Positions 1 to 7,689 of a DNA stretch of 34,985 bases are shown one piece after another; within the stretch, counting starts at the first letter, position 1; the number at the start of each line of letters is the position of its first letter. The notes beneath the pieces are model-generated. The model was not told where the DNA came from, made no database searches, and worked only from the letters and a program-made list of their open reading frames with translations. A program made the position numbers and the translations under genes. Source of the DNA: Alphaproteobacteria bacterium UBA1303 (lineage in GTDB: Bacteria; Pseudomonadota; Alphaproteobacteria; Micropepsales; Micropepsaceae); contig DBTZ01000049.1 in the NCBI GenBank assembly GCA_002307315.1, forward strand, positions 78,997 to 113,981, read 5' to 3'.

Positions 1-755
1 CGCTGTTCTTCCTCGACTACTACGCCACCGGCAAGCTCGACGTCGATGCGGCAGCGGTGGTGGTCGAAGGCATCGCCGCGGCCTGCAAGGCATCGGGCTG
101 CGCGCTGATCGGCGGCGAGACCGCGGAAATGCCCGGCATGTACCGCGAAGGCGATTTCGATCTCGCCGGCTTCGCCGTCGGCGCAGTCGAACGCGACGGC
201 GTTCTGCCGAAGACCGGCGCGATGAAGGCGGACGACGTTTTGATCGGCGTCTTCTCTTCGGGCGTGCATTCGAACGGCTTTTCGCTGGTACGCAAGGTGG
301 TGGAGAAAAGCGGCATTCCTTATGAAGCGCCGGCGCCATTTGCGCCCGGACAGCCCCTCGGCGCGGCGCTTTTGACGCCCACCCATCTCTACGTCAAATC
401 GGCGCTGGCGGCGATCAAGGCGGGCGTCAAGGGCTTTGCCCACATCACCGGCGGCGGCATCACCGAAAACACCCCGCGCGCGCTGCCGGACGGGTTGGAT
501 GCCGGCATCGATCTGACGGCGTGGCGGTTGCCGCCGGTGTTCGCCTGGATGCAAACCGTCGCCGGCATCGAAACCGACGAGCTGTTGCGCACCTTCAACT
601 GCGGCATCGGCCTGATCGCGATTGCCGATCCCGCCGACGCCGAGGCGGTCATTGCCGCCTTCGTCGCCCACGGCCAGCAAGCGGTGCGGATCGGCGAACT
701 CGTCCCCGGCAAGGGCGAGGCGAAGGTTCGCTATATCGGGGCATTGCGGCCGTGA
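1..755 (+). CDS. purM: Phosphoribosylformylglycinamidine cyclo-ligase (AIR synthetase), 5'-truncated by window edge
   Basis: PurM closes the imidazole ring of FGAM using ATP to give aminoimidazole ribonucleotide, step five of de novo purine synthesis, in the cytosol. The reading frame is open from base 3, so the start lies outside the window; about 250 C-terminal residues are present. The first visible residues (LFFLDYYATGKLD) and the GGETAEMPGMY stretch are classic PurM motifs, followed by the GVHSNGFSLVRK and HITGGGITENTPR segments of the AIRS C-terminal domain. The stop TGA (753-755) overlaps the GTG start of purN, so the two are translationally coupled, the usual purMN arrangement. Identification is secure. 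Confidence 0.97.
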   Translation, partial: LFFLDYYATGKLDVDAAAVVVEGIAAACKASGCALIGGETAEMPGMYREGDFDLAGFAVGAVERDGVLPKTGAMKADDVLIGVFSSGVHSNGFSLVRKVVEKSGIPYEAPAPFAPGQPLGAALLTPTHLYVKSALAAIKAGVKGFAHITGGGITENTPRALPDGLDAGIDLTAWRLPPVFAWMQTVAGIETDELLRTFNCGIGLIAIADPADAEAVIAAFVAHGQQAVRIGELVPGKGEAKVRYIGALRP

Positions 756-1357
756 AAAAACGCACCGCCGTTTTGATCTCCGGTCGCGGCAGCAACATGC
801 GCTCGCTGATCGAAGCGGCGAAAGCGCCCGATTATCCGGCGGAAATTTCGCTGGTGTTCTCCAACGCGGTCGATGCCGAGGGACTGGCGTTTGCGCAGGA
901 GCACGGCATTCCGACCAAGGCCCTATCGCACAAGGGCTACGCGCGCGAGGCATTCGACGAAGCGGTGGATGCGATCCTGCGCGAGGCGAACATCGAGTTG
1001 GTCTGCCTGGCCGGGTTCATGCGGATCGTCTCCGCGCCGTTCGTCAAGAAATGGGAAGGACAGATGCTCAACATCCATCCTTCGCTGCTGCCGTCGTTCA
1101 AGGGCGCCCACGCCCACGAAGACGCCATCGCGGCGGGCGTGCGGATTTCCGGCTGCACCGTGCATTTCGTCGCCGCGGAAATGGATGCCGGGGCGATTAT
1201 CGTTCAGGCTGCAGTGCCGGTGGAAATCGGCGATACCCCCGCTGCCCTCGCCGTCCGTGTGCTGGTGCAGGAGCACAAGCTCTATCCCGAAGCCTTAAAG
1301 CTGCTCGCCTCCGGCAAGGTGCGCTTGGAGGGCGGCAAAGCGGTGTTCTCGGATTAA
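752..1357 (+). CDS. purN: Phosphoribosylglycinamide formyltransferase
   Basis: PurN transfers a formyl group from 10-formyl-THF to glycinamide ribonucleotide, step three of purine synthesis. The protein is 201 residues, normal for the family. It begins with the nucleotide-binding segment VLISGRGSNMRSLI (residues 7-20) and carries the catalytic NIHPSLLPSFKG motif with Asn107 and His109 and the later Asp145 (AAEMDAG), matching the E. coli Asn106/His108/Asp144 triad. The start is GTG at 752, inside a GTGA overlap with the purM stop; an in-frame upstream extension exists but would overlap purM deeply and has no PurN similarity. The stop overlaps the convergent SDR stop in a shared TTAA (1354-1357). 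Confidence 0.96.
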   Translation: MKKRTAVLISGRGSNMRSLIEAAKAPDYPAEISLVFSNAVDAEGLAFAQEHGIPTKALSHKGYAREAFDEAVDAILREANIELVCLAGFMRIVSAPFVKKWEGQMLNIHPSLLPSFKGAHAHEDAIAAGVRISGCTVHFVAAEMDAGAIIVQAAVPVEIGDTPAALAVRVLVQEHKLYPEALKLLASGKVRLEGGKAVFSD

Positions 1358-2196
1358 TCCATTCCGGCGATCTTGGCCGAAATCTCCCACAAGCGCTTGG
1401 CCGCCGCATCGTCCTGCGCTTCCGGCGTAGGCGTTTCCGGCGCGCATCTGGAGAAATACAGCCCGCTGACGCCATCGACCTCGGATGAAGACGCCAGATA
1501 GATAATGGTCTTGGCGCCGGCATCGGGAGAAATCGCCCCCATCTTCTTGGCGATACCGAAACCGGCGCGCATCAGCCCGTCCGAACTGTCGGCGAAACGG
1601 GTGGCGACGAAGCCGGGATGCAGGCAGTTGGCTGTGACGGTGGTGCCTTGCAGCCGACGCGCCAGTTCGCGGGTGAACAGGATATTGCACAGCTTCGACC
1701 GCCCGTAGGCGACATAGGAGAAATAGCCGTTCTTGCACTGCAAATCGTCGAAATTCAGCTTCATGGCGCGATGGGCCATCGAGGCGGTCGAGACGATGCG
1801 CGCCGACGAAGCCGCCTTGAGGCACGGCAGCAGCAGATTGGTCAGCACGAAATAGGACATGTGGTTGAGCGCAAAGGTCTGCTCCAGCCCGTCCTTGGTT
1901 TCCTCGCGCCGGCCGAACATCGCCCCGGCGTTATTGATCAAGACGTCGATAATCGGCGCGTCGCGGGCGATCCGTTCGCCCGCCTGCCGCATGCCGTCGA
2001 GCAACGACAGATCGGCGAGATGGTAGCTGTGTTCGGCGTCCGGGTTCGCGATCTTGAGCCGCGCCAGGGTATCGACCGCCCGTAAAGGATTGCGCGCGGT
2101 GAAGACGATCCGCGCCCCCATCCTCGCCAGTTCGACGGCGGCGACTTCGCCGATACCCGAAGTCGCACCGGTAACGACGATGGTTTTGCCCTGCAT
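1354..2196 (-). CDS. Short-chain dehydrogenase/reductase, retinol-dehydrogenase-like
   Basis: This is an NAD(P)-dependent oxidoreductase of the classical SDR superfamily, 280 residues, cytosolic. Visible motifs are the cofactor-binding TGATSGIG at residues 9-16, NNAG at about 88-91, a catalytic serine in the STASMAHRA segment near residue 139 and the YGRSK active site (Tyr164, Lys168). TAR near residue 33 after the second beta strand is compatible with NADP preference, which is inference. The overall pattern (NPLRAVDTLARL, HPGFVATRF) resembles the RDH/WWOX-like SDR subgroup that acts on lipophilic alcohols or ketones, but the substrate cannot be read from sequence. It faces purN convergently and its start lies 57 bases from the ndk stop, on the same strand. 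Confidence 0.85.
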   Translation of the reverse strand: MQGKTIVVTGATSGIGEVAAVELARMGARIVFTARNPLRAVDTLARLKIANPDAEHSYHLADLSLLDGMRQAGERIARDAPIIDVLINNAGAMFGRREETKDGLEQTFALNHMSYFVLTNLLLPCLKAASSARIVSTASMAHRAMKLNFDDLQCKNGYFSYVAYGRSKLCNILFTRELARRLQGTTVTANCLHPGFVATRFADSSDGLMRAGFGIAKKMGAISPDAGAKTIIYLASSSEVDGVSGLYFSRCAPETPTPEAQDDAAAKRLWEISAKIAGMD

Positions 2197-2253
2197 GAGA
2201 TGCCTCCCGCAAAGCTATGCGGAAGGCATCTTAGCGCATTTATCGGCGATTGT

Positions 2254-2676
2254 TCAGCCGACGATTTCGAGATCGGAGAAAAAGAACTTTATCTCGTTAA
2301 CGGCGGTTTCCGGCGCATCGGAACCATGCACCGAATTGGCTTCCATCGACTCGGCGAAATCCTTGCGGATGGTGCCGGGGGCGGCCTTTTCCGGGTTGGT
2401 GGCGCCCATCACTTCGCGGTTCTTGGCGATGGCGCTTTCGCCTTCCAGCACCTGCACCACCACGGGGCCGGAGGTCATGAAGGCCACCAGCGAACCGTAG
2501 AACGGCTTTGTCGCATGCACGGCGTAGAACGCCTGGGCCTGGGCTTCCGACAGGCGGATGCGCTTGGAGGCGATCACGCGCAGGCCGGCCTTTTCGAAGC
2601 GGGCGACGATCTCGCCGGTAAGGTTACGACGGGTGGCATCCGGCTTGATGATGGAAAGCGTGCGTTCGACGGCCAT
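2254..2676 (-). CDS. ndk: Nucleoside diphosphate kinase
   Basis: Ndk exchanges the gamma phosphate between nucleoside tri- and diphosphates through a phosphohistidine intermediate, balancing NTP and dNTP pools. The 140-residue protein starts AVERTLSIIKPDA and has the active-site segment NSVHGSDA with His117, the phosphorylated residue, plus the family-typical KPFYGSLVAFMTSGPV block. I chose ATG at 2676 because an AAGGAG ribosome-binding site sits just upstream and the length matches the family exactly; the open frame continues 32 codons further upstream without similarity. It is divergent from the ABC-F gene across a 104-base spacer that should hold both promoters. Confidence 0.97.
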   Translation of the reverse strand: MAVERTLSIIKPDATRRNLTGEIVARFEKAGLRVIASKRIRLSEAQAQAFYAVHATKPFYGSLVAFMTSGPVVVQVLEGESAIAKNREVMGATNPEKAAPGTIRKDFAESMEANSVHGSDAPETAVNEIKFFFSDLEIVG

Positions 2677-2780
2677 TATTTTCTCCTTGAATTCCGAAAA
2701 GTTGCCGGGGTATAGCCGCGCGGGGCCTAAAAACGCAAGTCGCTTGACCTTTCGCCCCTCCCTGCCCCACAAGCCGCCTT

Positions 2781-4652
2781 ATGCTGGTGATCGAAGACCT
2801 CACCGTCCGCATCGCCGGACGCGACATTTTGAAGAATGCGAGCGCCGCGCTGCCCGCAGGTAGGCGCATCGGCCTGATCGGCCGCAACGGCGCCGGCAAA
2901 TCCACCCTGCTGAAAGCCATCCTGGGGCTGATGCCGCCCGACGAGGGACGGATTTCCACCCCGCGCGAATGGAAGATCGGAGCGCTGGCGCAGGAAGCGC
3001 CGAGCGGCGAACAGAGCCTGCTCGACACCGTGCTCGCCGCCGGCGTCGAGCGGATGGAGCTGTTAACCAAAGCCGAGACCGAAACCGATCCGCAGCGCCT
3101 CGCCGACATCCACGCCCGGCTGGAGGCGATAAGCGCCTATGCCGCCCCCGCCCGCGCCGCGTCGATCCTGGCCGGCCTCGGCTTCGATGCGACCGATCAG
3201 GCACGGCCCTGTTCGGAATTCTCCGGCGGCTGGCGGATGCGGGTGGCGCTGGCGGCGATTTTGTTTTCGGCGCCCGATCTTTTGCTGCTCGACGAGCCGA
3301 CCAACTACCTCGATCTCGAAGGCGTGCTGTGGCTGGAGGATTATCTCAAACGCTATCGCGGCACCGTGCTGATCGTCAGCCACGACCGCGATCTTCTGAA
3401 TAATTGCGCCGAATTCATCCTCCATCTCGAAGGCGGCGCGCTGACGCTCTATTCCGGCAACTACGACACCTTCGCCGAGGTGCGCGCACTGCAACGGGCG
3501 AACGATCTTTCTTTCGCCAAGAAGCAGGAGGCCCAGCGCCGGCACTTGCAGGCATTCGTCGACCGCTTCCGTTTCAAGGCGTCGAAGGCGCGCCAAGCCC
3601 AAAGCCGGATCAAGATGCTGGAGCGCCTCGGCCAAACGGATGTGCCGGTGGACGAGCATGTGACGCCGATCCGCTTTCCCGAAGCCTCGCCGTCGAGCCC
3701 GCCGCTGGTTTCGCTCGACAAGGTCGCGGTGGGATACGAAGCGGGCAAACCGGTGCTGCGGAGCATTTCGATGCGCATCGATCCTGCCGACCGCATCGCG
3801 CTTCTGGGCAAGAACGGCAACGGCAAGTCGACGTTGGCCAAACTTCTCGCCGGCAAGCTCGAGGCAATGGAAGGCGAAGTCGGCACCGACCGTAAATTTC
3901 TCGCCGGCTACTTCGCCCAGCATCAGCTCGAAGAACTGAACGGCGAGCTGACGCCGGTGCAGACGCTGGCGCAACTGCGGCCGAAACTGACCGAGTTGCA
4001 ACTGCGCAATCGTCTCGGCGGCTTCGGCTTCTCGGCCGACAAGGCGAACACGCGGGTCGGCGCGCTTTCCGGCGGCGAGCGGGCGCGGCTGATGCTGGCG
4101 CTGGCCGCCATCGATGCGCCGAACCTTTTGATCCTGGACGAGCCGACCAACCACCTCGACATCGATACGCGCAGCGAACTGTTGAAGGCGCTGGCGGAAT
4201 TCTCCGGCGCGGTGATCCTGATCAGCCACGACCGGCGGCTGGTGGAAGCCACCGCCGACCGGCTTTATCTGGTGGCCGACGGCGCGGTAAAGCCGTTCGA
4301 CGGCGACCTCGACGATTACCGCAAATTCCTGCTGACGCCCGATGCGTCCGACGCCCCGCGCGACGAGGCCCCCAAACAATCCAAGGAAGCGCTGCGCCGG
4401 CAGGCCGCCGAAAGGCGCCGGCAGGCCAAGCCGCTGAAGGACGACGTCGATCGCTTGGAACGCAAAATGTCCGCACTTTCCGCCGAAATCGCCAAGCTCG
4501 ATGCGGAATTGGCCAAACCCGATCTATTCGCGCGCGACGCCCAAAAAGCCGCCGATATCGCCAAGCGCCGAGCCGACGCCGCCCGCGAACTGGAAGAGGC
4601 GGAGAACGGCTGGCTCGAAGCACACGAAGCCTATGAGGCGGCGATGAAATGA
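2781..4652 (+). CDS. ABC-F family ATPase (YheS/Uup-type translation factor)
   Basis: ABC-F proteins are soluble twin ATPases without membrane domains; characterised members bind the ribosomal E site and relieve stalled translation. The 623-residue protein has two complete cassettes: Walker A GRNGAGKS at 34-41 with signature SGGWR at 148-152 and Walker B LLLLDEPTN at 167-175, then GKNGNGKS at 343-350, SGGER at 430-434 and LLILDEPTN at 449-457. H-loop histidines follow each Walker B. Between the cassettes lies the charged helical linker (about 228-300) that reaches towards P-site tRNA. A charged coiled coil occupies about 533-620. The size and first-cassette signature SGGWRMR fit YheS better than Uup, but assignment to a subfamily needs a tree. 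Confidence 0.92.
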   Translation: MLVIEDLTVRIAGRDILKNASAALPAGRRIGLIGRNGAGKSTLLKAILGLMPPDEGRISTPREWKIGALAQEAPSGEQSLLDTVLAAGVERMELLTKAETETDPQRLADIHARLEAISAYAAPARAASILAGLGFDATDQARPCSEFSGGWRMRVALAAILFSAPDLLLLDEPTNYLDLEGVLWLEDYLKRYRGTVLIVSHDRDLLNNCAEFILHLEGGALTLYSGNYDTFAEVRALQRANDLSFAKKQEAQRRHLQAFVDRFRFKASKARQAQSRIKMLERLGQTDVPVDEHVTPIRFPEASPSSPPLVSLDKVAVGYEAGKPVLRSISMRIDPADRIALLGKNGNGKSTLAKLLAGKLEAMEGEVGTDRKFLAGYFAQHQLEELNGELTPVQTLAQLRPKLTELQLRNRLGGFGFSADKANTRVGALSGGERARLMLALAAIDAPNLLILDEPTNHLDIDTRSELLKALAEFSGAVILISHDRRLVEATADRLYLVADGAVKPFDGDLDDYRKFLLTPDASDAPRDEAPKQSKEALRRQAAERRRQAKPLKDDVDRLERKMSALSAEIAKLDAELAKPDLFARDAQKAADIAKRRADAARELEEAENGWLEAHEAYEAAMK

Positions 4653-4715
4653 TACGGTTGCATCATACCCTTGCGATTTTCCGGCGATAATTTTATCAGT
4701 CTATCAATAGGACGG

Positions 4716-4844
4716 CTAAAGCGCTTCACAGAAGAAGCCTGCCCCGCACGTGTTTGAGGGGTGGAATCCGGTTTTCTGGTATGAAGCGCGACAAAACAAA
4801 GAGTTAGGCATTTCGGTTTTTTCGTTAAACAATGAAATGCCCTA
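4716..4844. repeat. RIME-like double-hairpin intergenic repeat, copy A (with internal insertion)
   Basis: Begins CTAAAGCGCTTCAC and contains GGTGGAATCCGGTTTTCTGG, then GAAGCGCGACAAAACAAAG, then a second stem GGCATTTC...GAAATGCC. It is nearly the same as copy D at 7687 but carries about 22-26 extra bases after the first arm. It fills most of the gap between the ABC-F gene and the secreted protein, and its right end lies just before the GGGGAGGAAA ribosome-binding site of the latter. Confidence 0.85.
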
Positions 4845-4861
4845 ATGGGGAGGAAACAGGC

Positions 4862-5302
4862 ATGCTGAAAATAGTTACCGTTTTTGTGGCGGTGCTGGCG
4901 GCGGCTTCTCCGTGCCTCGCCGAAGAAGACATCAACTACGGCTGCGACAGCAGAAAAGACACCGAAGCGGTGAAGTTGGTATATCGCGTGGGCAATTGGG
5001 TAAACATGTACCAGTTTTACGCCAGGTACGCCGGCTGCGACTACGGCGAAATCACCGATGGAATCTCGGATCGGGTGACCGATCTGCTGGTCAACCATTG
5101 GAAACTGATCGACCAACTCGCCGATACGACGAGAAAGCATCCTACGTTCAAGAGGTTCGTTCTCGGTCATGTCGACGACGTCATGTCGCAAGCTCAGGCG
5201 AAACAGGTGCTCGATGCCGCCCGCAACCAATGCCCCGAAGATTACAAAGAATTGTGCGCCGAAATCGTTACGGCCGTGCTGAGACGGCATCAGGACGAAT
5301 AA
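4862..5302 (+). CDS. Small secreted protein of unknown function, four cysteines
   Basis: I do not recognise this family. The 146-residue product starts with a clear Sec signal peptide (MLKIVTVFVAVLAAASPCLA, cleavage predicted before EED). The mature part of about 126 residues has four cysteines, in NYGCDS, YAGCDYG, RNQCPED and KELCAEI, consistent with two periplasmic disulfides, and is predicted mainly helical. ATG 4862 was chosen because GGGGAGGAAACAGGC precedes it; an in-frame ATG 30 bases upstream has no ribosome-binding site and would spoil the signal peptide. Its 3' end overlaps the convergent GT25 gene by 35 bases. It could be a periplasmic stress or immunity-type helical protein, but no motif supports a function. 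Confidence 0.75.
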   Translation: MLKIVTVFVAVLAAASPCLAEEDINYGCDSRKDTEAVKLVYRVGNWVNMYQFYARYAGCDYGEITDGISDRVTDLLVNHWKLIDQLADTTRKHPTFKRFVLGHVDDVMSQAQAKQVLDAARNQCPEDYKELCAEIVTAVLRRHQDE

Positions 5303-6116
5303 TCGGCCCGCAGCCGACGTCGCGGAATCTGGCACCGGCGGCCAGATGCAGCGCATGCGACGGCAGCATCCCGAGCGCATAGCCGGCCCGCATGATTTCG
5401 CGTCGCCATAGTTGTACCCCGGAGGGGCGCACTTTCCGCCGCCACGATTTGATGTCGCTGTTGGCGTTTTTTCCGTCCGGCGTCGCTTCCTGCTCCACCA
5501 CCGCCGGATTGAGTTGATAGGGCGCGATCGCTCGCCCGCAGGACGGCAGATTGGGGTTGAACAGGAAATGATCGACCGGCACCGCCAATTTGCGCGTCAG
5601 CTCCAGCGCCTCGGCGGCACGGCGGCGGCGCAGCATGTAGCCCGCGGCGCAGATATGCTTCGACCACAGCCGATGCAGCGTATGCCCGGCGGGACCCGGC
5701 ACCGCCGCATCCAGCAGCGCGCGGTGGCTGTAGCTGCAGCGCTCGAGCTTGACGAGGTCGATGTCGGGTGGAATCGCAGCCGCAGCGGCCAGAACGGCGG
5801 CAAAATCGTCGGCCAGCAACACGTCGTCCTCGAACACCGCGCCCCATTCGCAATCCGTCTCGGCGAGTTGTCGCCACGCCTGGCGATGACTCTGAGTGCA
5901 GCACATATCGCCAACGCTGAGGGCGCCGAGCGGCGCGGCGTCGGAAAACTGCGTCTTCAGCTCTTCGAACGAAATCTCTTGCGCGTCCACCGCATCGACG
6001 CGGACGAAATCGCAGCCGAAACCGTCGAACATCCGCTTCATGCGCTCCAGCCGGTCGGGACGGCGCGCCAGATTGATCACGAAGATGCGGACTTCATCTC
6101 GCCGTTCGGCAGTCAT
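5268..6116 (-). CDS. Glycosyltransferase family 25 (LPS-type galactosyltransferase-like)
   Basis: A GT25 enzyme transfers a hexose, usually galactose, from a nucleotide sugar to a lipooligosaccharide or similar glycan at the cytoplasmic face. The 282-residue protein opens with the family signature IFVINLARRPDRLERM (11-26), has CTQSHRQAW at about 73-81 and the metal-binding VFEDDVLL (Glu-Asp-Asp at 96-98), all expected for GT25. ATG 6116 is preceded by AAGGAGA; the frame stays open 25 codons upstream but only through the repeat at 6140-6243, so that extension is rejected. The C-terminal 80 residues are basic and lack similarity I can name. Neighbouring GT-type genes suggest a role in surface glycan assembly; donor and acceptor are unknown. 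Confidence 0.86.
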   Translation of the reverse strand: MTAERRDEVRIFVINLARRPDRLERMKRMFDGFGCDFVRVDAVDAQEISFEELKTQFSDAAPLGALSVGDMCCTQSHRQAWRQLAETDCEWGAVFEDDVLLADDFAAVLAAAAAIPPDIDLVKLERCSYSHRALLDAAVPGPAGHTLHRLWSKHICAAGYMLRRRRAAEALELTRKLAVPVDHFLFNPNLPSCGRAIAPYQLNPAVVEQEATPDGKNANSDIKSWRRKVRPSGVQLWRREIMRAGYALGMLPSHALHLAAGARFRDVGCGPIIRPDAVSARP

Positions 6117-6139
6117 GGCGGTCTCCTTCGCGCCGGTTT

Positions 6140-6243
6140 TAGAGCGCTTCACGAAAAGTGTGAAGCGGTTTTCGTAAAAGAAGCGCGACAAAACAAAGAA
6201 CTAGAGCATTTCGCCGATTCCATGAAACGGTGAAATGCTCTAG
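6140..6243. repeat. RIME-like double-hairpin intergenic repeat, copy B
   Basis: Canonical full copy. First hairpin: outer arms AGCGCTTC (6143-6150) and GAAGCGC (6180-6186), inner arms ACGAAAA (6151-6157) and TTTTCGT (6169-6175). The linker CGACAAAACAAAGAA leads to a second hairpin with arms TAGAGCATTTC and GAAATGCTCTAG. Its terminal CTAG (6240-6243) is also the first CTAG of the next palindrome. It lies just upstream of the GT25 start. Confidence 0.88.
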
Positions 6244-6317
6244 CGTCGTGGTTTCGAAGTTCGTTTTATTCTCTATATCGGCACGGGTAACGAACTTCGA
6301 AACCAAAACGACACTAG
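6240..6317. repeat. CTAG-bounded long hairpin 1
   Basis: Inverted repeat running from CTAGCGTCG to CGACACTAG. The inner arms GGTTTCGAAGTTCGTT and AACGAACTTCGAAACC match perfectly over 16 bases around a loop of roughly 20 AT-rich bases. No reading frame is supported here. It could be a miniature mobile palindrome or a structured RNA; the outer CTAG and GTC bases match those of hairpin 2. Confidence 0.85.
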
Positions 6318-6331
6318 CATCAATATGTTGA

Positions 6332-6405
6332 CTAGTGTCCTTTCGATTCCGAAATTCGAAAAATGTCGATACCAAGTGTAACGAATTTCGGAATCGGGAC
6401 ACTAG
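6332..6405. repeat. CTAG-bounded long hairpin 2
   Basis: Inverted repeat running from CTAGTGTCC to GGACACTAG. The arms CGATTCCGAAATTCG and CGAATTTCGGAATCG are perfect over 15 bases; the left arm carries three extra T between the outer and inner parts. It follows hairpin 1 after 14 bases. The outer ends resemble those of hairpin 1, but the inner arms differ in sequence while keeping the same TTCGAA/TTTCG character. Confidence 0.85.
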
Positions 6406-6471
6406 CGCACCGGTACGGCACGGCATAACCCGGGCCCGCTTGGCCGCGCCGCACCGGCGTGATATTCGGGC

Positions 6472-6523
6472 TGGAGCGCTTCTGCGAAAAGTGGAAACCG
6501 GTTTTCGCAATAAGAAGCGCGAC
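6472..6523. repeat. RIME-like repeat, copy C (first hairpin only)
   Basis: Holds the first half of the repeat only: GGAGCGCTTCTGCGAAAAG, then ACCGGTTTTCGCA, then AAGAAGCGCGAC, with arms AGCGCTTC/GAAGCGC and TGCGAAAA/TTTTCGCA. The second TAGAGC hairpin is absent. It ends 20 bases before the start codon of the next gene, so it lies in that gene's leader. Together with copy B and the two CTAG hairpins, it means most of the 427-base gap 6117-6543 is repeat DNA. Confidence 0.82.
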
Positions 6524-6543
6524 CTAGGTTGCGCGAGGCCGTC

Positions 6544-7689
6544 ATGACCGTTTCCCCCGCCCCCATTGCCGTCGCGTTCCTCTATATCGACGGCGCCCAT
6601 CAGGTTCTGCACTCCGCGCCGGCGGCGGCGGAGTTGTCGCGCGATCCGCGCTTTCGCGTCGACTGTCTCTGCATCGGCGACGAGGAACGCGCAATGGCGG
6701 AACGCGTCGCCCGGGCGTGGCCGGAAGCGCGGCTGACCGTCGAGCAACTTACGCTGCCGCGCTGGATGCGTGCCGTTTGCGACGCAGTGCAGCCGGAAAA
6801 GCCGGCCAAACGGCCCTATCTCATCCGCCATATCGGCCGGCTGATGCGATACGACGCCATCGTCATGGTGGAACGGGCGCTGACCCTGCCGCGGCGGCTC
6901 GGCATCGGCCCGAGGATGATCTACATCCCCCACGGTGCCGGGGATCGGGCGTACGGCTTCTCGCCGCGCGCCCGGTATTTCGACTACGTCCTGGTGTCGG
7001 GCCGCAAGGACGCGGAACGGATGATCGAAGGAAACCTCGTCCGCCCCGACAAATGCGCGGTATCGGGTTCGATCAAACTCGGCGCGATCGACCGGCTGCG
7101 CCGCGACCGGCCGCCGTTCTTCGACAACGGCCGCCCGACGATCCTCTACAACCCGCATTTCGCGCCGGATTTGAGTTCCTGGCCGCGCTGGGGACGCGAC
7201 ATCGTCGCCCGCTTCGCCGCGCAGGAAGAATTCAACCTCGTGGTGGCGCCGCACGTTCAATTGTTCAAACCGGCGAGTACCGCAACCCGGGCCGAAATCG
7301 AGGCATTGGCGATCCCCGGCCGCATCCGCATCGACCTCGGTTCGCTCGACAGCCTCGACATGAGCTATACCGACGCCGCCGACATCTATTTGGGCGACGT
7401 ATCGAGCCAGGTTTACGAATTTCTGTCCCGGCCGCGGCCGTGCGTTTTCCTCAACGTCGGCGGGGCTTCCTGGCGTAACGATCCCAACTTCGCCTGCTGG
7501 CGTCTCGGCGAGGTCGCGGACGGCATCGACGACCTTTTGGCAACCGTACGAAAGGCGCAAGGAAACCACGCCGCCGTGCTGCCGGCGCAGCGCGAGGCGG
7601 TTCGCGGCGCGCTGGGAGACGACTGGAACGCCGCGCCGGTGCGCGCCGCCGCCTTGATCCGCGACTTTCTGCTGCGCACGTTGCTATAG
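6544..7689 (+). CDS. CDP-glycerol glycerophosphotransferase-like GT-B enzyme (TagB/TagF fold)
   Basis: A 381-residue cytoplasmic protein resembling the Glyphos_transf family (TagB/TagF), whose known members add glycerol- or ribitol-phosphate from a CDP donor to a wall or capsular polymer. Supporting segments are IYIPHGAGDRAYGF in the middle, LYNPHFAPDLSSWPRWG, VVAPHVQLF and the C-terminal YTDAADIYLGDVSSQVYEFL followed by RPCVFLN, which corresponds to the family's DxxITDYSS donor-site motif. ATG 6544 follows GCGAGGCC; an in-frame codon 15 bases upstream is less likely. The stop TAG is the first three bases of repeat copy D. With a GT25 and a GT29 gene beside it, a role in a phosphate-containing surface glycan is a reasonable inference; substrate unknown. 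Confidence 0.75.
   Translation: MTVSPAPIAVAFLYIDGAHQVLHSAPAAAELSRDPRFRVDCLCIGDEERAMAERVARAWPEARLTVEQLTLPRWMRAVCDAVQPEKPAKRPYLIRHIGRLMRYDAIVMVERALTLPRRLGIGPRMIYIPHGAGDRAYGFSPRARYFDYVLVSGRKDAERMIEGNLVRPDKCAVSGSIKLGAIDRLRRDRPPFFDNGRPTILYNPHFAPDLSSWPRWGRDIVARFAAQEEFNLVVAPHVQLFKPASTATRAEIEALAIPGRIRIDLGSLDSLDMSYTDAADIYLGDVSSQVYEFLSRPRPCVFLNVGGASWRNDPNFACWRLGEVADGIDDLLATVRKAQGNHAAVLPAQREAVRGALGDDWNAAPVRAAALIRDFLLRTLL

Noticed and set aside
3063..4379. 438-codon minus-strand open frame
   Set aside because: It is the complement of the ABC-F gene, whose motifs are complete; the frame is open because of high GC.
6139..7569. 476-codon minus-strand open frame
   Set aside because: It is antisense to the CDP-glycerol-type gene and its 3' part runs through the repeat elements.
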